Shown here in pieces: positions 26,786-35,769 of a DNA stretch of 56,481 nt. A model generated the notes under the pieces. The model ran no database searches. It was not told the DNA's origin and worked only from the letters and a program-made list of their open reading frames with translations. Position 1 is the first letter of the stretch. Every line of letters begins with the position of its first letter. The DNA is from an uncultured Clostridia bacterium (GTDB lineage: Bacteria > Bacillota > Clostridia > Oscillospirales > Acutalibacteraceae), in contig CANBJR010000013.1 of assembly GCA_947369085.1 (NCBI GenBank), forward strand, positions 1 through 56,481, read 5' to 3'. The translations under genes and the position numbers were made by a program.

Positions 26786-28051
26786 ATGAATATATTAATG
26801 ATTGGCTCAGGCGGCAGAGAACACGCTCTTATCAAAAAGCTGCTTGAAAGTCCTAAATGCACAAAGCTTTACTGCGCCCCCGGCAACGGAGGTATTTCAA
26901 GAGATGCCGAAACCGTAAATATCGGCGTAATGGACAAGGAAGCAATGGTTAAGTTTGCAAAGGAAAATGCAATCGACCTTGCATTTGTTGCTCCTGATGA
27001 CCCGCTTGCGGCAGGTATGGTTGACGCATTTGAGAAAGCCGGAATACGTGCTTTCGGGCCTAATGCAAATGCCGCAATAATTGAGGCTTCTAAGGTTTTT
27101 TCTAAGAACCTTATGAAAAAATATAACATTCCCACCGCAAAATACGAGGTCTTTGACAGCGCAGATAAGGCTATTGAATATGTAAAAGCCGAAAATACAG
27201 TTCCCGTAGTAGTAAAGGCTGACGGACTCGCACTTGGCAAGGGCGTTATTATTGCGCAGACAATTGACGAAGCTGTTTCTGCAATTAAGTCCATTATGGA
27301 GGACAAGCAGTTTGGCGATTCGGGCAATAATATAGTAATTGAAGAATTTTTAACAGGTCCCGAGGTTTCTGTTCTTGCTTTCACTGACGGAAAATGCGTA
27401 AAACCTATGGTAAGCTCAAAAGACCATAAGCGTGCTTATGATAACGACGAAGGACTTAACACAGGCGGAATGGGAACAATCAGCCCAAATCCGTATTATA
27501 CCGACGAAATTGACGATGTTTGTATGGAAACGATTTTCAAGCCTACAATCGAAGCAATGAATAAAGAGGGCAGACCTTTTAAGGGTTGTTTGTACTTTGG
27601 CTTGATGATTACTCCAAACGGCCCGAAGGTAATTGAGTACAACGCTCGTTTCGGTGATCCCGAAGCACAGGTTGTTCTTCCCAGACTGAAAACCGACCTT
27701 GTTGACATCTGCGAAGCAGTTATTGACGAAAAGCTCTCCGAAATCGACATCGAATGGTATAACGGTGCGGCTGCTTGTGTAGTTATGGCAAGCGGCGGAT
27801 ATCCCGTTTCATACAAAAAGGGAATAGAGATGTTCGGACTTGATAATAACGGACAGGTTGACGGTGCAATTGTTTATCACGCCGGTACAAAGTACGAAAA
27901 CGGAAAGTTCTATACAAACGGCGGACGTGTTCTCGGTGTAACCGCAAGGGCAGAGACTCTTGACGAAGCGCTCAACAAAGCATATGCCGCAGTTGACAAA
28001 ATCAAGTTTGAGGGTGCACACTTCAGACACGATATTGGTAAAACAAAATAA
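26786..28051 (+). CDS. purD: Phosphoribosylamine-glycine ligase
   Basis: ATP-grasp enzyme making GAR (421 aa). The N-domain begins ILMIGSGGREHALIKKL. ATP-grasp motifs include VVKADGLALGKGVIIA, EEFLTGPEVSVLAFTDG, NTGGMGTISP and EYNARFGDPEAQVVLPRL. It is last in the purine operon and followed by a strong bidirectional terminator. purC, purL, purB and purK must be elsewhere. Confidence 0.97.
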   Translation: MNILMIGSGGREHALIKKLLESPKCTKLYCAPGNGGISRDAETVNIGVMDKEAMVKFAKENAIDLAFVAPDDPLAAGMVDAFEKAGIRAFGPNANAAIIEASKVFSKNLMKKYNIPTAKYEVFDSADKAIEYVKAENTVPVVVKADGLALGKGVIIAQTIDEAVSAIKSIMEDKQFGDSGNNIVIEEFLTGPEVSVLAFTDGKCVKPMVSSKDHKRAYDNDEGLNTGGMGTISPNPYYTDEIDDVCMETIFKPTIEAMNKEGRPFKGCLYFGLMITPNGPKVIEYNARFGDPEAQVVLPRLKTDLVDICEAVIDEKLSEIDIEWYNGAAACVVMASGGYPVSYKKGIEMFGLDNNGQVDGAIVYHAGTKYENGKFYTNGGRVLGVTARAETLDEALNKAYAAVDKIKFEGAHFRHDIGKTK

Positions 28052-28067
28052 TTTAACATAATAGAGC

Positions 28068-28098
28068 AAATGCCGCATTCACTTGGAATGCGGCATTT
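28068..28098. terminator. Bidirectional terminator overlapping a coding end
   Basis: AAATGCCGCATTC (28068-28080) and GAATGCGGCATTT (28086-28098) with a 5-nt loop. It ends the purine operon. On the minus strand its right arm encodes the last residues of the CBS protein. Confidence 0.85.
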
Positions 28099-28486
28099 CT
28101 GTGAAATATTTGATTATATCCTGTCTTGTTACAATACCGATAAAACTTCCTCTTGCATCGGTAACAGGAATAAAGTTCTGTTTCATTGCCCTTTGCAGCA
28201 GTTCGTCCATACTAACGTTAATCTTAACCGCAGGGTTAAATCCCGAACGCAGTATGTCACGTACATAATAGCTTTCAAGGTCTTTAATCTTTTGACTGTC
28301 TTTATCAATAATATTATAAAGGAAGTCGCCCTCGCTTACTGTTCCTACGTACTTTCCGTCAGTATTTATTACAGGTATGGCGGTGTAGCTGTGGGCGCGC
28401 ATTTTTTCAAAGCCCTGTCTTAACGTGTAATTATCATAAATATATTTTACAGTATCCTTTGGTTTAAGGAGCATTATTACATTCAT
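28079..28486 (-). CDS. CBS-domain pair protein
   Basis: 135 aa consisting of two CBS repeats (AVIPVINTDGKYVGTVSEGDFL-like near residue 37 and FIPVTDARGSFIGIVTRQDII near 105). Such pairs bind adenine nucleotides or S-adenosylmethionine and act as energy or metabolite sensors. Lacking any effector domain, it is probably a stand-alone regulator. AAAGGA precedes the ATG. It is second in a minus-strand pair with a membrane protein. Its final codons lie inside the terminator hairpin shared with purD. Confidence 0.85.
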   Translation of the reverse strand: MNVIMLLKPKDTVKYIYDNYTLRQGFEKMRAHSYTAIPVINTDGKYVGTVSEGDFLYNIIDKDSQKIKDLESYYVRDILRSGFNPAVKINVSMDELLQRAMKQNFIPVTDARGSFIGIVTRQDIIKYFTEMPHSK

Positions 28487-28498
28487 ATTTTAATTCCT

Positions 28499-28942
28499 TT
28501 AAGCTTTAAATACTTGTGAAGTTATGTACAGTTCGCCGATGAGATATACAATTCCTGCTGTCAGCAAAAGTGTTTTTACCTGCAAAAGACCGCTTTGAAT
28601 TACGATTAATGCAGTAGTAATTGTCAGAAGATAAGCAATAGCCTTTGTTTCTTTTTTAAAGAAAAGTATCCACAGCACGACATATAATATTGTCAGAATC
28701 GCTGTAGAGATAAGCCAATATGTTTCCATAATTGGGGCGGTAAAACCCTTTTCAAGCACACCAATGTTTATTCCCATAAGAAAAACACTGCAATATTTTC
28801 CTATTCGCTCGATGTACAGCATGGCACGGTTATCGATTGCTTTTATATCATAGCTGTGGGTTCTTGCATAAACTATGTGAGGCACTGCAAGAATGACGGC
28901 AAAAAGAAGCCCGTAAACATTTACAACATCAAAAAATCCCAT
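28499..28942 (-). CDS. Small polytopic membrane protein, unknown function
   Basis: 147 aa with about five predicted membrane segments (VYGLLFAVILAVPHIVYA, YCSVFLMGINIGVLE, YWLISTAILTILYVVLWILFF, AIAYLLTITTALIVIQS, LLLTAGIVYLIGELYI). The ATG at 28942 with GGGTGATG upstream is preferred to longer readings with unlikely N-termini. It is co-transcribed with the CBS protein 12 bp downstream. I do not recognise the family. Confidence 0.7.
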   Translation of the reverse strand: MGFFDVVNVYGLLFAVILAVPHIVYARTHSYDIKAIDNRAMLYIERIGKYCSVFLMGINIGVLEKGFTAPIMETYWLISTAILTILYVVLWILFFKKETKAIAYLLTITTALIVIQSGLLQVKTLLLTAGIVYLIGELYITSQVFKA

Positions 28943-29205
28943 TACATCACCCGTAAATTTTCTAAAATAATTATACCATATTGTGCCTTTGTTTACAACA
29001 ATTAAAATCAGTTTATATATATTAGTTTTGATACAGGCAATAATTGACGTTTTTACAAAAATGTACGCATAGTTTACAATACTGTTGCTATTTTTTTCTT
29101 GCTTTTTTTGCAAAAACTCTGTATCATAGTAATGTTAGCTAAATATAATATAAAAATTGTAAATCAAGTGCAGTTTAAAATAATTGTATTCAGGAGAAGA
29201 TTTTT

Positions 29206-30318
29206 TTGAAACAAAAGAAGTTTAAGATAAGCGGAAAGCTTATTTTTAATCTGCTCGTTTTTGGCATAACTATATATTTGTGTGTTTTCTTTTTTATTTC
29301 TGAAGACGGGCTCATTGACTTGTTCTCAACGCCAAATAGCTTTAGCTTTGGTTGGATATTGATTGCATTGCTTGTTTACGACTCTAATATCATAATAGAC
29401 ACAATTGTCACGCTGATTTTTGTTCGGTCGAAATATAAGGATTTTCGGTTTATTGACGCGCTGAAAGTTTCGTTTGTCGGTGTGTTTTTCGGGGCAATTA
29501 CACCGTCAAATACCGGGGGTCAGCCAATGCAGCTTTACCTTATGTCAAAAATGAAAATCGGCGTAGGCTTTGGTTCTGCCTGTATGACGCAAAAATTTAT
29601 TGTTTATCAGATTGTAACAACGTTTTTCAGTGTTTTTGCGGTAATATTCAAGTTTGAGTATTTCCAGAGTGCTTTTACAAGCGTTTGGTCAACGCTATTC
29701 ATTATTTTCGGTTTTTCCGTTCAGCTTTTTGTAACGGCATTGTTCCTTATGGTGTCATTTTGCAGTGGCATCACAAACAAGTTGATTGGATTTATCTATA
29801 AAATAATGAAAAAATTCAAATTTGTTAAGAATCCCGAAAAGAAAATTGAGCGCCTTAACAACGAGGTGTCTATGTTCCATAAGGCAAACAGGATGTTATT
29901 AAAAAGTCCCAAGTTGCTTGTAAGTACATATCTCCTTGTTATGGTACAGGTGCTCGCAATTCTTTCAATACCTTATTTTATCTACATCTCATTCGGGATG
30001 CCCGAAATAGCTTTAGCAAACGGAATGGAAGTACCGAATCTTTTTGATTTTGTTTGTATCCAGTCTTTTGTGCTGTTTACGTCAAACCTTGTGCCTTTAC
30101 CGGGTGCTTCGGGCGGTGCAGAGCTTGCATTTACTATGTACTTCGGCCAGTTTTTCGTGTTCGGAGGGGTTAACAAAATTAAGCCTGCTATTTTATTGTG
30201 GCGATTTGTAACCTACTACGGCGCAATAATAATTTCAGCTCCGTTCTCATATTATACAAAGGATAAAAAGGCGGAAGAAGAAAAATCTAGAGAAATCGAA
30301 TTACAACAAGAAAAATAA
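29206..30318 (+). CDS. LPG synthase/flippase-like membrane protein (UPF0104)
   Basis: 370-aa polytopic protein of the lysylphosphatidylglycerol synthase transmembrane family (PF03706-like), without the cytosolic aminoacyltransferase domain of MprF. Hallmarks are FGAITPSNTGGQPMQLYLMSK near residue 95 and SNLVPLPGASGGAELAF near 300. Stand-alone members are thought to move lipids or glycolipids, but the substrate here is unknown. The start is TTG with AGGAGA upstream. A UUCG-loop terminator follows. Confidence 0.88.
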   Translation: MKQKKFKISGKLIFNLLVFGITIYLCVFFFISEDGLIDLFSTPNSFSFGWILIALLVYDSNIIIDTIVTLIFVRSKYKDFRFIDALKVSFVGVFFGAITPSNTGGQPMQLYLMSKMKIGVGFGSACMTQKFIVYQIVTTFFSVFAVIFKFEYFQSAFTSVWSTLFIIFGFSVQLFVTALFLMVSFCSGITNKLIGFIYKIMKKFKFVKNPEKKIERLNNEVSMFHKANRMLLKSPKLLVSTYLLVMVQVLAILSIPYFIYISFGMPEIALANGMEVPNLFDFVCIQSFVLFTSNLVPLPGASGGAELAFTMYFGQFFVFGGVNKIKPAILLWRFVTYYGAIIISAPFSYYTKDKKAEEEKSREIELQQEK

Positions 30319-30322
30319 ATTG

Positions 30323-30345
30323 CGGACGCTTCGGCGTCCGTTTTT
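30323..30345 (+). terminator. UUCG-tetraloop terminator
   Basis: CGGACGC, TTCG loop, GCGTCCG, then TTTTT. Confidence 0.9.
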
Positions 30346-30355
30346 ATCTTAATAG

Positions 30356-30384
30356 TTGCATACATTTTTATAATGGTGTAATAT
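30356..30384 (+). promoter_or_regulatory. Promoter of DUF2974 gene
   Basis: TTGCAT (30356-30361) and TAATAT (30379-30384), 17-bp spacer. Confidence 0.55.
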
Positions 30385-30412
30385 ACTATAAAAAGCTGTG
30401 AGGTGTTTTGTT

Positions 30413-31531
30413 ATGCCAAATGTGTTTGATTATTTTGAATGGCGCGGAGATTTAAGCATTAAAAGCGACGGTTTCAATGACGTTGACGCACTTATTTTGT
30501 CACGTCTTTCATATTTTCCTTTTGATGATATTGTTTCGGCTGATATAAATGAAAAAGTCACGATTAAAACCGCCTGCGAAAAATTTTTTTCAACGGACAA
30601 AAATAATGATAAAATCCTTTGGGAGGGAGATACACGGCTTTTAAAATCCTGTGCACAGTCAGAACGTTTTAAAAATATGAAGCTTTCGGGTTATGTGAAT
30701 ATAGTGGAGAGGGAAAGGCAGATGCAGTTCTCGGCTGTTGTCATTGAAATCGCTGACAATTGCCATTATATTTCTTATCGGGGAACTGATAATACAGTCG
30801 TTGGTTGGCAGGAGGACTTTAATATGTACTATATGTTTCCTTTGCCGTCACAGCTGACAGCACTTAAATATCTTGAGCAGTCGGCAAAAAGCCTGAACGG
30901 TACTTTTGTTCTCGGAGGCCATTCAAAGGGTGGAAATCTTGCAGTTTATGCATCAATTTTTTGCAATAATGAAATACAAAAAAGAATTGACGGAGTGTAC
31001 AATCACGACGGACCGGGTTTTGACAGCAAAACAATTGTCCAAAACGACTATAAGAAGATGATAAGTAAAATCCATACCTATGTTCCTCAGTCGTCAATTT
31101 TTGGAATGATGTTTGAGCACGCTGAAGAATATACAATTGTAAAAAGCAACCAAAAGGGCTTTTTACAGCACGATATTTATTCATGGGAAATAAAATGCAA
31201 TCACTTTGAAACGCTTAGCACAATGTCAAATACAAGCGTGTTTTTCGATCATACATTAACTGACCTTGTTTCCGATATGGATGAACAGCAGAGAAAAACT
31301 TTAATTGAAGGAATATTCTCAATTCTTGAAAGCACCGAAAACAAAACATTTAATGAAATAGCCGAAAACTGGAAGTCAAACTCGGGCATAATTTTTAAGT
31401 CGCTGAAAGATATGGACGGCAAAACAAGATCGCTTATTATTTCAACATTATTAAACCTTATTAAGTGCGCAAAAAACAATTTTGCCGACATAAATCCTCT
31501 GCGAAAAGAAAACAGAAAGCATAAGAAGTAA
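30413..31531 (+). CDS. Mbeg1-like / DUF2974 lipase-like alpha/beta hydrolase
   Basis: 372 aa. It opens MPNVFDYFEWRGDLS, typical of the DUF2974 group in gut Clostridia. The nucleophile elbow GGHSKGGNLAVYA (GxSxG) and a later SFRGTD-like segment (SYRGTDNTVVGWQEDF) mark a class 3 lipase-type fold, and YNHDGPGFD may supply the acid region. There is no signal peptide, so an intracellular lipase or esterase is likely; the substrate is unknown. The ATG at 30413 is used because GAGGTG at 30399-30404 serves it. Confidence 0.85.
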   Translation: MPNVFDYFEWRGDLSIKSDGFNDVDALILSRLSYFPFDDIVSADINEKVTIKTACEKFFSTDKNNDKILWEGDTRLLKSCAQSERFKNMKLSGYVNIVERERQMQFSAVVIEIADNCHYISYRGTDNTVVGWQEDFNMYYMFPLPSQLTALKYLEQSAKSLNGTFVLGGHSKGGNLAVYASIFCNNEIQKRIDGVYNHDGPGFDSKTIVQNDYKKMISKIHTYVPQSSIFGMMFEHAEEYTIVKSNQKGFLQHDIYSWEIKCNHFETLSTMSNTSVFFDHTLTDLVSDMDEQQRKTLIEGIFSILESTENKTFNEIAENWKSNSGIIFKSLKDMDGKTRSLIISTLLNLIKCAKNNFADINPLRKENRKHKK

Positions 31532-31556
31532 ATATCTATTGTAAAAACACCTTTTC

Positions 31557-31585
31557 TTGACAATGTGTGACGCTTAATTTATAAT
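31557..31585 (+). promoter_or_regulatory. ppa promoter
   Basis: TTGACA (31557-31562) and TATAAT (31580-31585), 17-bp spacer: a perfect sigma-A promoter. Confidence 0.85.
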
Positions 31586-31639
31586 AAAAACAATGGGTAT
31601 TATATAAAATAATTGAAACTTAGAAGGGTGCGATAAATT

Positions 31640-32176
31640 ATGAATATTTGGCACGATATTTCTCCCAAGAGAATCACAACAGAAAAGTTTTACGCTGTAA
31701 TAGAAATTTCAAAGGGCGGCAAGAATAAATATGAGCTTGACAAGGAAACGGGACTCTTAAAGCTCGACAGAGTTCTGTTTACTTCTACTCACTATCCTGC
31801 AAACTACGGTTTTATTCCCAGAACTTTTGCAGAGGACGGCGACCCGCTCGACGTTTTGGTACTTTGCAGTGAAACTATTCAACCTATGACTCTTGTTGAG
31901 TGCAAGCCTATTGGCGTACTGAATATGATTGATAACAACAGTTGTGATGAAAAGATTATTGCTGTTCCGGTTAATGACCCGAACTACAACTGCTATAACG
32001 ACATCAAGGAACTTCCCAAGCATTATTTTGAGGAAATTCAACATTTTTTCCAGGTTTACAAGTCACTCGAAGCAGGTAAAACAACTTCAGTTACTGAAAC
32101 CAACGGAGCTAAAAAAGCAAAAGAAATTATTAAAAAGTCAATTGACAGCTACATAAAGGACTTCCAGCTTGCATAA
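31640..32176 (+). CDS. ppa: Inorganic pyrophosphatase, family I
   Basis: Hydrolyses pyrophosphate to drive biosynthesis (178 aa). YPANYGFIPRTFAEDGDPLDVLVL contains the family I metal-binding Asp triad (DGDPLDV). EISKGGKNKYELDKETG and the LDRVLFTSTHYP segment are also typical. AGAAGGGTG precedes the ATG. It has its own consensus promoter and terminator. It is a family I enzyme, unlike the family II or membrane types of many Clostridia. Confidence 0.96.
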   Translation: MNIWHDISPKRITTEKFYAVIEISKGGKNKYELDKETGLLKLDRVLFTSTHYPANYGFIPRTFAEDGDPLDVLVLCSETIQPMTLVECKPIGVLNMIDNNSCDEKIIAVPVNDPNYNCYNDIKELPKHYFEEIQHFFQVYKSLEAGKTTSVTETNGAKKAKEIIKKSIDSYIKDFQLA

Positions 32177-32195
32177 AACATACGGTATCAAACAA

Positions 32196-32227
32196 AAAAA
32201 GCTTTATCATTTTTGATAAAGCTTTTT
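32196..32227. terminator. Bidirectional terminator after ppa
   Basis: AAAAAGCTTTATCA (32196-32209) / TGATAAAGCTTTTT (32214-32227), U-rich on both strands. Confidence 0.85.
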
Positions 32228-32243
32228 AAAAATCATATTATAA

Positions 32244-32450
32244 TCATAATTTAAAATCATCTGCGCTGTATTTTTTCGTAAAAGTCGAAACTTTCGGAAC
32301 TCGCATAAGCGGATCATATTTAAATGCTCTGCATTTGCCGTTTTGAATACGTCTGCCTTTTTTGCAGTAAGCCATTTCATTTTCAATGACGGCATTTTCG
32401 CAGTATGAACAGTCAATTCCTATATTTTGACCAAATAACTTTTTCTTCAT
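32244..32450 (-). CDS. Small conserved four-cysteine protein
   Basis: 68 aa: IDCSYCENA, then AYCKKGRRIQNGKCRAFKYDPLMRVPK. The four cysteines (CxxC and C-x9/10-C) look like a compact zinc or iron-sulfur site. The run around RRIQNGKCRAFKYDPLMRVP strongly resembles a family I recall from many Clostridia, with no known function. It has an independent minus-strand position, convergent with ppa, with the shared terminator. Confidence 0.75.
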   Translation of the reverse strand: MKKKLFGQNIGIDCSYCENAVIENEMAYCKKGRRIQNGKCRAFKYDPLMRVPKVSTFTKKYSADDFKL

Positions 32451-32553
32451 TATAATCCCCCGTGTTGTTTTACCTTATAGAAATAGCTCCGAAATAGTCG
32501 GGATAATAGTTTTAATATACTAATCTGTTTGTTTTAATAAGTGTCACAGCACT

Positions 32554-32573
32554 ATGCTATTTTATTATAGCAT
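32554..32573. repeat. Short inverted repeat ahead of pgeF
   Basis: ATGCTAT (32554-32560), 6-nt loop, ATAGCAT (32567-32573), in the spacer between divergent genes. It could be an operator or structural element. Confidence 0.35.
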
Positions 32574-32629
32574 TAACTTACACACGTTTCAAGGGTTATA
32601 TTTTTTATTTAATTGCGGAGGCAAAATTT

Positions 32630-33460
32630 ATGAATTTTCAATCAAAAACAATGATATTAAAAAACGCTGACACAGTACCATATTTAGTGTATAATTCATT
32701 ATCAGAAATAAAATTTATAAATCATGCATTTTCTACCCGTCTTGGCGGAGTTTCCGAGGGCGAGTTTACTTCAATGAATATGGCGTTCAACAGGGGAGAT
32801 AACTGTGATAACGTAACCGAGAATTACAAGCGCATTTGTAAAAGTGCCGGTTTTGACTTTGACTCTCTGACAGCTTCTGCCCAGGATCACAATACATTTG
32901 TTCGTGCAGTAACCTCCGAAAACAAAGGCACGGGAATTTACAAGCCTCGTGATTTGCAGAGTGTTGACGCACTTATTACAAATGAAAAGGGTGTAACGCT
33001 CGTTACGTACTACGCAGACTGCACACCTCTGTTTTTTGTTGACACAAAGCAAAAGGCTATCGGTCTTGCTCATGCAGGCTGGAGGGGAACAGTAGGCAGA
33101 ATAGGTGAGAAGATAGTAAATAAGATGGCAGAAATGTATGGCACAAATCCTGCCGATATTGTTGCTGCAATAGGTCCTGCAATTTCCGTTTGCTGTTATG
33201 AGGTAGACAAACCTTGCGCAGATAATTTTTACGCACTCAAAGACCTTGACAACAGCAGTTTTGTTTTTCCGAAAGAAAACGGAAAGTATATGATAGATTT
33301 GCTTGAAACCAACAGACAAATTCTTGTTGCCGCAGGGGTAAAGAATGAGAATATCACAATCAGTGACGTGTGCACCAACTGCAACAGCGAGCTTTTGTGG
33401 AGTCACCGTGCAACCAAAGGCAAACGTGGAACAATGAGCGCATTTATGTGCATAGTATAA
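32630..33460 (+). CDS. pgeF: Peptidoglycan editing factor PgeF (YfiH/laccase-domain)
   Basis: 276 aa. It belongs to the multicopper-laccase-domain family now assigned to removing mis-incorporated amino acids from peptidoglycan precursors. Metal ligands are visible in AHAGWRGTVGRIG (His), YYADCTPLFFVD (Cys) and the C-terminal SHRATKGKRGTM. AFSTRLGGVSEGEFTSMNM is the family's N-terminal signature. GCGGAGG precedes the ATG. A small membrane-protein gene follows within 12 bp. Confidence 0.92.
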   Translation: MNFQSKTMILKNADTVPYLVYNSLSEIKFINHAFSTRLGGVSEGEFTSMNMAFNRGDNCDNVTENYKRICKSAGFDFDSLTASAQDHNTFVRAVTSENKGTGIYKPRDLQSVDALITNEKGVTLVTYYADCTPLFFVDTKQKAIGLAHAGWRGTVGRIGEKIVNKMAEMYGTNPADIVAAIGPAISVCCYEVDKPCADNFYALKDLDNSSFVFPKENGKYMIDLLETNRQILVAAGVKNENITISDVCTNCNSELLWSHRATKGKRGTMSAFMCIV

Positions 33461-33472
33461 TTGGTGACTAAA

Positions 33473-33772
33473 ATGTCAAAACACAGAATGTCAAAATCCC
33501 CGTGGAACAGAAACAACAAAATTTTGCTTGTACTTATTATTGTTCAAGTTGTTCTTTTATTTGCAGAGGTTTTGTTCAGCGATTATTTAGGATTTGTTCT
33601 TAAACTGATTTTGTCTGCAATTTCAGTATCTGTCAGCGTTTCTGTTATTTCGTTCACTATTAGAACCTACAACAGAAATTCGTTTGATGATAAGTTTAAC
33701 GGTGTCAGATTAGGAATTTTTATTTTCACTATTATAGCGCTTTTTGTTTCGGTTGCAATCTTTTATTGGTAA
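33473..33772 (+). CDS. Small three-helix membrane protein
   Basis: 99 aa: a basic N-terminus (SKHRMSKSPWNRNN), three hydrophobic segments (ILLVLIIVQVVLLFAEVLF, LKLILSAISVSVSVSVISF, LGIFIFTIIALFVSVAIFYW) and a short hydrophilic loop. GGTGA at 33463-33467 supports the ATG at 33473. It is probably co-transcribed with pgeF. I do not recognise the family. Confidence 0.65.
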   Translation: MSKHRMSKSPWNRNNKILLVLIIVQVVLLFAEVLFSDYLGFVLKLILSAISVSVSVSVISFTIRTYNRNSFDDKFNGVRLGIFIFTIIALFVSVAIFYW

Positions 33773-33792
33773 TTTTAATATAAACTAAAAAT

Positions 33793-33827
33793 GGGATATA
33801 CTTGAATTTTCGTTTCAAGCATATCCC
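33793..33827. terminator. Bidirectional terminator between convergent genes
   Basis: GGGATATACTTGAA (33793-33806) / TTCAAGCATATCCC (33814-33827), one mismatch, with T-rich flanks. Confidence 0.75.
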
Positions 33828-33845
33828 TGTTCTTATATTATAATC

Positions 33846-35768
33846 TTATGCAGTTTTACCTGTATAAAGCTGGTAGTATTTGCCCTTTTGCTCAATAAGC
33901 TGGTCGTGTGTGCCTCGCTCAATAATTCGTCCGTGTTCAAGCACCATAATACAGTCAGAATTTTTTACGGTGGAAAGCCTGTGGGCAATAACAAATGTTG
34001 TTCTGCCTTTCATAAGCTTATCCATACTGTCCTGAACCATTTTTTCAGTTCTCGTATCAATAGAGCTTGTTGCTTCATCAAGAATCAGCGCAGGCGGGTC
34101 TGCAACAGCCGCTCTTGCGATAGCAAGCATCTGTCTTTGTCCTTGACTTAGGTTTCCTCCGTCACCCTTTAACACGGTGTTGTAACCGTCGGGAAGTTTG
34201 CGTATAAATGAATCGGCGTTAGCAAGCTTTGCGGCGGCAATAACTTCTTCGTCTGTAGCGTCCAGTCTGCCGTAACGGATATTCTCCATTACTGTGTCGG
34301 TAAACAGATGAGTGTCCTGCAAAACAACGCCGAGTGAACGCCTTAAATCAGACTTTTTGATTTTGTTGATGTTTATTCCGTCGTATCTTATTTTACCGTC
34401 CTGAATATCGTAAAAACGGTTAATCAGGTTTGTAATTGTAGTTTTGCCTGCGCCCGTAGAACCTACAAATGCAATTTTTTGACCGGGGTCGGCATAAAGG
34501 TCAATGTTGTGAAGTACAATCTTTTCGTCATTGTAACCGAAATCAACGTCATCCATAACCAGTGCGCCCTGAAGCTCCTTGTACTCAACTTCCCCTGTTG
34601 CCTGATGAACGTGTTTCCATGCCCAAAGACCTGTTCTTTCTTTTGTTTCAGTAAGCTTGCCGTTTTCTCTTTTTACATTTACAAGCATTACATAGCCGTT
34701 GTCCTCCTCGCTCTTTTCATCAAGTAGCTTGAAAACACGCTCTGCACCCGCAAGCGCCATAACAATGCTGTTAAACTGCTGGCTCACCTGATTAATAGGC
34801 TGGCTGAAATTCTTGTTGAATGTCAAAAAGCTCACAAGCTTTCCAAGCGTCAGTCCCAAAACAGGTGTATTTGCGGGTAATAATATAGCGAGCATACCAC
34901 CGACAATTGCGCAGAGAACATAGCTGATATTGCTTATCTGTGCGTTAATCGGCATAATAATATTTGCAAATTTGTTTGCGTTATATGCGCTGTCAAAAAG
35001 TTTGTCGTTAAGCTCTTTAAATTCTTCAATGCTCTTTTTTTCGTGGTTAAATACCTTAACAACCTTCTGTCCGTTCATCATTTCTTCAATATAACCGTTT
35101 TCTTTGCCGAGGTCTACTTGCTGTGCAAGAAAGTACTTTCCGCTTTTGCCTGCAAGATTCTTTACTACCAATAGAATAACACCAACCATTAACAGCGTAA
35201 GCAGAGTAAGGGGAATGCTAAGGCTTATCATACTTGCAAGCACTGATACAATAGTAATTACACTTGAAAAAATCTGCACAAGGCTCTGGCTTATCATCTG
35301 GCGCAACGTATCAACGTCGTTTGTGTAAACGCTCATTATGTCGCCGTGCTTGTGCGTGTCAAAATATTTTATTGGCAGGCTTTCCATATGAGAGAATATG
35401 TCGTATCTTATGTCGCGCATTGTTCCCTGCGAAACGTATACCATAATTTTTGAATATGCATAAGTTGCCGCTGCGCCGAGCAGATAGAAAACAGCAACTT
35501 TTGAAATAGCCATAAGCAGCGGAGCAAAGTCAGGATTCGGCTGACCTATCAAAGGATTGATGTAATCGTCAATAAGGGTTTGAATAAACAGCGTTCCCTG
35601 AACATTTGCAAAAACGCTGAGCAGAATGAATAAGAATACAAAAATCATATGAAATTTGTACTTTTTCATAATTATTCCGATAAGTCTTTTCAGTGTTTTC
35701 ATCGGATTTTGAACCTTTACGTCCGCTCTTGTGCCACGTTTATTAGCAGGAGATTTAGGTCCTCTCAT
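33846..35768 (-). CDS. ABC exporter half-transporter B (canonical ATP site)
   Basis: 640 aa. A basic N-terminal tail precedes six membrane helices and a nucleotide-binding domain. Walker A is GSTGAGKTT, the signature is LSQGQRQ (a Q in place of the second G), Walker B is ALILDEATSSID with catalytic Glu, and the H-loop is IAHRLS. It pairs with the upstream half-transporter, as in LmrCD/BmrCD-type heterodimers. A ~40-residue insert with WAWKHVHQATGEVEYKEL lies between the membrane domain and the NBD. The ATG at 35768 sits 1 nt after the partner's stop, with GGAGAG inside the partner. Substrate is probably drugs or peptides; unproven. Confidence 0.88.
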   Translation of the reverse strand: MRGPKSPANKRGTRADVKVQNPMKTLKRLIGIIMKKYKFHMIFVFLFILLSVFANVQGTLFIQTLIDDYINPLIGQPNPDFAPLLMAISKVAVFYLLGAAATYAYSKIMVYVSQGTMRDIRYDIFSHMESLPIKYFDTHKHGDIMSVYTNDVDTLRQMISQSLVQIFSSVITIVSVLASMISLSIPLTLLTLLMVGVILLVVKNLAGKSGKYFLAQQVDLGKENGYIEEMMNGQKVVKVFNHEKKSIEEFKELNDKLFDSAYNANKFANIIMPINAQISNISYVLCAIVGGMLAILLPANTPVLGLTLGKLVSFLTFNKNFSQPINQVSQQFNSIVMALAGAERVFKLLDEKSEEDNGYVMLVNVKRENGKLTETKERTGLWAWKHVHQATGEVEYKELQGALVMDDVDFGYNDEKIVLHNIDLYADPGQKIAFVGSTGAGKTTITNLINRFYDIQDGKIRYDGININKIKKSDLRRSLGVVLQDTHLFTDTVMENIRYGRLDATDEEVIAAAKLANADSFIRKLPDGYNTVLKGDGGNLSQGQRQMLAIARAAVADPPALILDEATSSIDTRTEKMVQDSMDKLMKGRTTFVIAHRLSTVKNSDCIMVLEHGRIIERGTHDQLIEQKGKYYQLYTGKTA

Positions 35769-35769
35769 A

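Noticed and set aside
26869..27384. Long antisense reading frame opposite purD
   Set aside because: It is a frame shadow: low-complexity Ser/Ala-rich translation, no ribosome-binding site, and purD on the other strand is certain.
32771..33406. 211-codon antisense frame opposite pgeF
   Set aside because: Its translation shows no recognisable family and lies wholly within a well-supported gene.
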